Below are positions 13,321 to 17,193 of a stretch of DNA of 17,193 nucleotides, piece by piece. Made by a program: the position numbers and the translations under genes. Every line of letters starts with the position of its first letter. Within the stretch, counting starts at the first letter, position 1. This stretch comes from JANXUF01 sp043747685 (GTDB taxonomy: Bacteria; Actinomycetota; Acidimicrobiia; Acidimicrobiales; Ilumatobacteraceae): NCBI GenBank assembly GCA_043747685.1, contig JAYTOR010000087.1, positions 1 to 17,193 on the forward strand. Direction: 5' to 3'. The notes under the pieces are model-generated. The model had not been told where the DNA came from. It did not search any database and saw nothing but the letters and a program-made list of their open reading frames with translations.

Positions 13321-15279
13321 ATGGCGTACCGGTATCTCTGGACACCGCTCGAACTCGGGCCGGTCACGACACGTAACCGCATCATCTTCAGCGCCCACCT
13401 GACGAACTACGCCCGCAACGGCAAGCCGACCGAGCAGCATGCCGCCTACTACGGGGCGCGGGCTGCAGGCGGTGCCGGGCTGATCATCACCGAGGAGCAC
13501 TCGACACATCCGACCGACTGGCCGTACGAGAAGCTGATCCACGGCTTCCACCGCGACGTCATCCCCGGCTACCGGGCGATGACCGATGCGGTGCACCGCC
13601 ACCGGGTGCCGATCTTTGCGCAGATCAACCACAACGGGGGTCAGGCGTCTTCGATGTTCTCCCGTCTGCCCGTGTGGGCACCGTCGGCCGTCGCCGATCC
13701 ACTCTTCCGCGAAGTTCCGAAGGCCGTCACGCAATCGGAGATCGGCGAGATCGTCGCCGGCTACGCGCTCGTCGCCGAGCACTGTGCGGAGGGCGGCTTC
13801 GACGGTATCGAATTGCAGTGCTCGCACTCCTCGATCGTGCGCGGCTTCCTCTCACCGGCGACCAACAAACGAACGGACAGCTACGGCGGTTCGTTGGTCA
13901 ACAGGACGACGTTGATGTTGCAGATCGTCGCCGCCGTTCGCAAGGTCATCGGCAACCGCATGGCGCTCGGCGTGCGGATCTGCGGCGACGAGTTGATCGA
14001 GGGTGGCACGACGATCGACGACGCCGTGGAGATCGCCAAACTCGTCGAGGCGAGCGGCCAGGTCGACTACATCAACACCTCGATCGGGGTCGCCACGGCG
14101 AGTCTGTTCATGATCGAGGCATCGATGCACATCCCGCCGAACTACGCGATGTTCATCCCGTCAGCGCTGCGCAAGGCGGTCGAACTGCCGGTCGTGGGCG
14201 TCGGGCGGTTCAAGGATCCGCTGCAGGCAGAACGGGCGCTGGCAGAGGGCCACTGCGATCTCGTCGGCATCGTCCGTGGACAGATCGCCGACGCTGACTT
14301 TGCCGCCAAGGCCCGTGCGGGGGCAACCGACGACATCCGGCTGTGCCTCAGCTGCAACCAGGAGTGCGTCGGCCGGATGGGCCTCAACCGCTGGCTCGGT
14401 TGCATCGAGAACCCGAGGACGGGGCGCGAAGCCGAACGATCCGCAGCTGCGCTGGCGATCACCCAGAAGCCATCGAAGCCGAAGCGCGTGCTGGTGGTCG
14501 GAGCAGGACCGGCCGGTCTCCAGGCGGCCATCGCCGCGGCGCGCAACGGCCATTCGGTGACGGTCTACGAGAAGGAACCACACGCTGGTGGGCAGGTCCG
14601 ACTCGCCGCCTCGGTCCCGAATCGTGCCGAGTTCGGCGACATGATCCGCAACCAGTTGACCGAGTGCAAGCGCCTCGGCGTGGCGATCGAGTACGGCGTC
14701 GGTGTATGGCCCGGGTTCGTCGACGAGCAGCGGCCAGACCATGTGATCGTTGCTACGGGTGCTGAACCGCAGCGGCCGTGGTGGGCAGCGGCAGAGGCCC
14801 ACAACGTCTGCGATGTTCGTGACGTGTTGACAGGCGATGCCGATCCGTTCGGTGACGTCGTCGTGATCGACGAGGTCGGCTTCCATCAGTCGACCTCGGT
14901 CGCCGAGCTACTCGCAGACCGAGGCTGCACGGTCGAGGTGATCACCAACGGCATGGTCGTCGGCCAGGACCTCGGCATCACCCTCGACATGGAGAACTGG
15001 TGGATGCGGGCGTCCGCCAAAGGCATCACCCAGACTGTCGAGCTCGTGCCGATGGGGATGGACGGTGTGACCCTCAGCCTGCTGCACCACCCGACCGGCA
15101 CGAACGTGACGCGGACACCCGACTGGGTCGTGTTGGCGACGCACGCCAGCCCCGTCGAATGGCTGTATCTCGACCTCAAAGCGGCGGGCTGCAGTGTCGA
15201 GCGGATCGGCGACTGCGTCGCACCCCGGCGGGCCCACGCCGCCGTCGTCGAAGGTGAACGCGCCGGCGCAAGCGTCTGA
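13321..15279 (+). CDS. Mycofactocin-system FadH/OYE-type oxidoreductase, type 2
   Basis: This 652-residue FMN/[4Fe-4S]/FAD enzyme is a paralogue of the one at 9103-11088. The barrel covers residues 5-330. The Fe-S cysteines are Cys342, Cys345, Cys349 and Cys361 (C-x2-C-x3-C-x11-C), and the FAD motif is VVGAGPAG (392-399). Blocks such as GAGLIITEEHSTHPTDWPYE, CSHSSIVRGFLSPATNKRTD and LSCNQECVGRMGLNRWLGC match what I recall of the mycofactocin FadH/OYE family 2 (TIGR03997). Ser171 and Ala258 align by eye with E. coli FadH catalytic Tyr166 and His252, so its chemistry should differ from dienoyl-CoA reductase. Here the second nucleotide-binding half (about 500-640) looks more complete than in the type 1 protein. 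The ATG is the natural start and appears leaderless. The ETF alpha gene follows after 65 nt. Confidence 0.94.
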   Translation: MAYRYLWTPLELGPVTTRNRIIFSAHLTNYARNGKPTEQHAAYYGARAAGGAGLIITEEHSTHPTDWPYEKLIHGFHRDVIPGYRAMTDAVHRHRVPIFAQINHNGGQASSMFSRLPVWAPSAVADPLFREVPKAVTQSEIGEIVAGYALVAEHCAEGGFDGIELQCSHSSIVRGFLSPATNKRTDSYGGSLVNRTTLMLQIVAAVRKVIGNRMALGVRICGDELIEGGTTIDDAVEIAKLVEASGQVDYINTSIGVATASLFMIEASMHIPPNYAMFIPSALRKAVELPVVGVGRFKDPLQAERALAEGHCDLVGIVRGQIADADFAAKARAGATDDIRLCLSCNQECVGRMGLNRWLGCIENPRTGREAERSAAALAITQKPSKPKRVLVVGAGPAGLQAAIAAARNGHSVTVYEKEPHAGGQVRLAASVPNRAEFGDMIRNQLTECKRLGVAIEYGVGVWPGFVDEQRPDHVIVATGAEPQRPWWAAAEAHNVCDVRDVLTGDADPFGDVVVIDEVGFHQSTSVAELLADRGCTVEVITNGMVVGQDLGITLDMENWWMRASAKGITQTVELVPMGMDGVTLSLLHHPTGTNVTRTPDWVVLATHASPVEWLYLDLKAAGCSVERIGDCVAPRRAHAAVVEGERAGASV

Positions 15280-15328
15280 CAGCGCGTCCCGGGCCGTCCG
15301 AGAACGCACGACCATCGCCGTAAAGTCG

Positions 15329-15334
15329 TAGCCT
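15329..15334 (+). promoter_or_regulatory. Possible -10 box before the ETF alpha gene
   Basis: TAGCCT lies 10 nt before the ATG at 15345, and another TANNNT (TAAAGT, 15321-15326) lies just upstream. No Shine-Dalgarno is visible. Weak evidence on its own, but it fits the pattern at 1115, 6792 and 13307. Confidence 0.25.
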
Positions 15335-15344
15335 GCGTATCGCC

Positions 15345-16460
15345 ATGATCGCCATCATTCCCGTCCGCAACGGAGTCGCGCCGATCGGCGCCGCCGAAGC
15401 TGCGTGCGAGGCCGGAGAGGCACTCGTCGTCGGCACGGGCACGCTCGCCGTCGCCCATGAATTGCTGGCCTATGTCCCGACGGTTCGCTACCTCGAACAT
15501 GCCTATCAGCCGCACGAGCTGAGCGCAGTCGTCGCCGGCGTCTTCTTTACGGCGACGAAACAGCGTTCCGTAATCCTTCCCGGTTCCCCTGACGGCCGCG
15601 ACCTTGCTCCGCTGCTCGCACTGCAACTCGGCTGGCCATTGTTCGCCGGCGCCATCGAGGTGCGCGCCAACAGGGTTCGCCTTGCCCGCCTCGGCGGCAC
15701 CGCCATCGAACAGGTGTGGTCCGATGGACCGTTCGTCGCCACGTTGATCCCCGGCGTGCGCGGCGCAACACCGATCGCCGCGATCACTGACACCAGCAAC
15801 GGCACGGTGACGACGAAGGCGACACCGAGGCTGAAGCAGGTCAAGCGGGCCACGAGCGAGTCCGGCACCCGCACCTCGACCGATCGTCCACCGAACGTCG
15901 ACGCAACGTCGCTGGAGGTACTGCCGCCGGACGCAGCAACGATGGATTTGAGCGAGGCGTCACGCATTCTCGGAGGCGGTGCCGGTTTGAACAACGAGCA
16001 ACGGTTCCGGCAGTTGGGGAACGTTGCTTCGCTGCTCGACGCCTCGATGGGGGCGACCAGGGTGATCACCGACCACGGATGGGTTGGACACGAACGCCAG
16101 ATCGGCACGACCGGCGTCGTCGTCGACCCCGACCTCTACATCGCCTTCGGAATCAGCGGTGCCGTGCAGCACACCAGCGGGCTCGGCCATCCTGAGCACA
16201 TCATCAGTGTCAACACCGACGAGCACTGCCCGATGATGCAACTCGCCGATCTGGCCATTGTCGCCGATGCCAATGCCACCCTCGACGAACTCGCAGCACT
16301 CCTCTCGAAGCTCGCGGCAAACGACGGTTCGGACATCGCAGCACAGTCTGGAATGTACCTTGCAGCGAACGACGGACCGAAGATCACCGCGAGGGACGTA
16401 TCGAAGATCGTTGCGGACTTCCCAGCGCCCCTCGCCACAACACCCGGTGGCAGCTCATGA
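15345..16460 (+). CDS. etfA: Electron transfer flavoprotein alpha subunit, mycofactocin-associated type
   Basis: ETF alpha binds the redox-active FAD and passes single electrons from dehydrogenases to ETF:quinone oxidoreductase. The 371-residue protein has a shortened N-terminal domain (1-140, with LPGSPDGRDLAPLLALQLGWP at 78-98) and a conserved C-terminal FAD domain: LGGGAGL (209-215), GATRVITDHGWVGHERQIG (236-254), then SGAVQHTSGL (271-280) and ISVNTD (287-292). This form is what I recall as the mycofactocin-associated alpha subunit. Residues about 145-188 are a Thr/Ser/Lys-rich insert and 320-371 an extra tail with a doubled LAANDG motif; neither belongs to the usual fold. The stop overlaps the start of the FixC gene in ATGA, implying translational coupling. 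The partner beta subunit is not adjacent, unlike in most etf/fix operons. Confidence 0.92.
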   Translation: MIAIIPVRNGVAPIGAAEAACEAGEALVVGTGTLAVAHELLAYVPTVRYLEHAYQPHELSAVVAGVFFTATKQRSVILPGSPDGRDLAPLLALQLGWPLFAGAIEVRANRVRLARLGGTAIEQVWSDGPFVATLIPGVRGATPIAAITDTSNGTVTTKATPRLKQVKRATSESGTRTSTDRPPNVDATSLEVLPPDAATMDLSEASRILGGGAGLNNEQRFRQLGNVASLLDASMGATRVITDHGWVGHERQIGTTGVVVDPDLYIAFGISGAVQHTSGLGHPEHIISVNTDEHCPMMQLADLAIVADANATLDELAALLSKLAANDGSDIAAQSGMYLAANDGPKITARDVSKIVADFPAPLATTPGGSS

Positions 16461-17193
16461 GCGCGACGGACTTCGACGTCGTCGTCGTCGGCGCCGGGCC
16501 AGCCGGATCGTGCGCTGCGCTGTCGCTTGCCAAGGCCGGACACTCTGTCCTGCTGGTCGAGCGCGGCCCCTTCGCCGGGTCGAAGAACATGTACGGCGGA
16601 GTTGTCTACCCGCGCATCCTCGACGCCTTGATCCCCAACTGGTGGGAGGAGGCGCCGATCCAACGTTGGGTCACGCGTCGCCAGACGATGGTGATGACAC
16701 CGACGCAATCGTTGACGATTGACTATCGCAGCGATACCTGGGGAAAGCCGCCGTACAACGGCGCAACCGCCTATCGGCCGGACTTCGACTTCTGGCTCGC
16801 CGGAAAGGCAGAAGCTGCCGGAGCGCAGTTGGTCTGCTCGACGACCGTGACCGGACTCCTTCGTGACGGTAAGGGCAAGACCATCGGCGTACGGACCGAT
16901 CGGCCGGACGGCGACATCACCGCTCGGCTCGTCATTGCCTGCGACGGAGTCAACAGTTTCCTTGCGAAAGAGGCGGGGCTCTATCGCAGTGACGTCGACG
17001 CGAGCAGCTTCACACTCGGGGTCAAAGAGACGATTGCGCTACCGACGGACGTCATCAACGAGCGTTTCGGCGTACGCGGTCGGGAAGGCGTCGACATCGA
17101 GATCATCGGCTGCACCGGCGAGGTCAACGGCGGCGGTTTCATCTACACGAACCTCGACACCATCGGCGTCGGTGTCGTGCTCAAACTCTCCAA
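16457..17193 (+). CDS. fixC: FixC-type electron transfer flavoprotein:quinone oxidoreductase (3' end missing)
   Basis: The frame is open from the ATG at 16457 to the end of the window; 245 residues are visible. The N terminus is a dinucleotide-binding fold, DVVVVGAGPAGSCAALSLAKAG (7-28), ending in the ribose-binding acidic residue of LLVERG. Next come the FixC/ETF-QO signature GSKNMYGGVVYP (42-53), AYRPDFDFWLAGKAEAAG (near 107-124) and the second FAD block VIACDGVNSFLAKEAGL. The family oxidises reduced ETF and feeds quinone, and FixC members lack the ETF-QO Fe-S domain, which is supplied by a small ferredoxin FixX. The C terminus, and any FixX, would lie beyond the window. The start overlaps the ETF alpha stop by 4 nt (ATGA), with GGTGG as a weak ribosome site. 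Confidence 0.93.
   Translation, partial: MSATDFDVVVVGAGPAGSCAALSLAKAGHSVLLVERGPFAGSKNMYGGVVYPRILDALIPNWWEEAPIQRWVTRRQTMVMTPTQSLTIDYRSDTWGKPPYNGATAYRPDFDFWLAGKAEAAGAQLVCSTTVTGLLRDGKGKTIGVRTDRPDGDITARLVIACDGVNSFLAKEAGLYRSDVDASSFTLGVKETIALPTDVINERFGVRGREGVDIEIIGCTGEVNGGGFIYTNLDTIGVGVVLKLS

Noticed and set aside
9103..17193. Mycofactocin precursor peptide gene mftA
   Set aside because: No short frame ending in an IDGMCGVY-like sequence was seen; the gaps between genes here are about 110 nt or less.
1..17193. CRISPR, tRNA, rRNA, prophage or insertion sequence
   Set aside because: No spaced repeats, cloverleaf, rRNA motifs, integrase or transposase were found on either strand.

Overview
The window comes from a high-GC actinobacterium. 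My best guess is the class Acidimicrobiia (Ilumatobacter-like). I infer this from GC-rich third codon positions, actinobacterial protein families (a DEPDNYLD-type ABC-F ATPase, an actinobacterial Fe/Mn superoxide dismutase, mycofactocin-associated oxidoreductases) and several genes that seem to be leaderless, with a TANNNT box 6-8 nt before the start codon. No rRNA, tRNA, CRISPR array or transposase gene was seen. The window is almost fully coding and has no gene-free stretch over about 160 bases.

Left part (1-8996), mostly housekeeping. It holds the 3' end of an ABC-F ATPase, a protein of unknown function (1128-2474) coupled to an amylo-alpha-1,6-glucosidase type glycogen debranching enzyme, then on the minus strand a DNA photolyase and a PadR-family repressor. 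The PadR gene is divergent from undecaprenyl-diphosphatase UppP, which carries an unusual signal peptide and Thr/Ala-rich linker. A stand-alone Old Yellow Enzyme follows on the minus strand. The padR promoter (TTGCCA-17-TATCGT, minus strand) is covered by an 18-bp palindrome that is very likely the PadR operator.

Right part (9103-17193), all on the plus strand. Two FadH-like FMN/Fe-S/FAD oxidoreductases match the two mycofactocin-system FadH/OYE families (types 1 and 2). Between them lie a group II PLP-dependent decarboxylase and a superoxide dismutase. An electron-transfer flavoprotein alpha subunit of the mycofactocin-associated type follows, overlapping by 4 nt a FixC-type ETF:quinone oxidoreductase that runs off the right edge. 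I read this as the electron-handling part of a mycofactocin-linked oxidation system: substrate or cofactor electrons pass through flavoenzymes and ETF into the quinone pool. The mycofactocin biosynthesis genes themselves and an ETF beta subunit are not in the window.

The most notable non-coding structure is a 50-bp element with a perfect 16-bp palindrome, present as two inverted copies 8.7 kb apart (4501-4550 and 13241-13290). The first copy supplies the stop codon of the debranching enzyme gene. There are also several short perfect tandem duplications, and an 11-bp repeat array in front of the decarboxylase gene.
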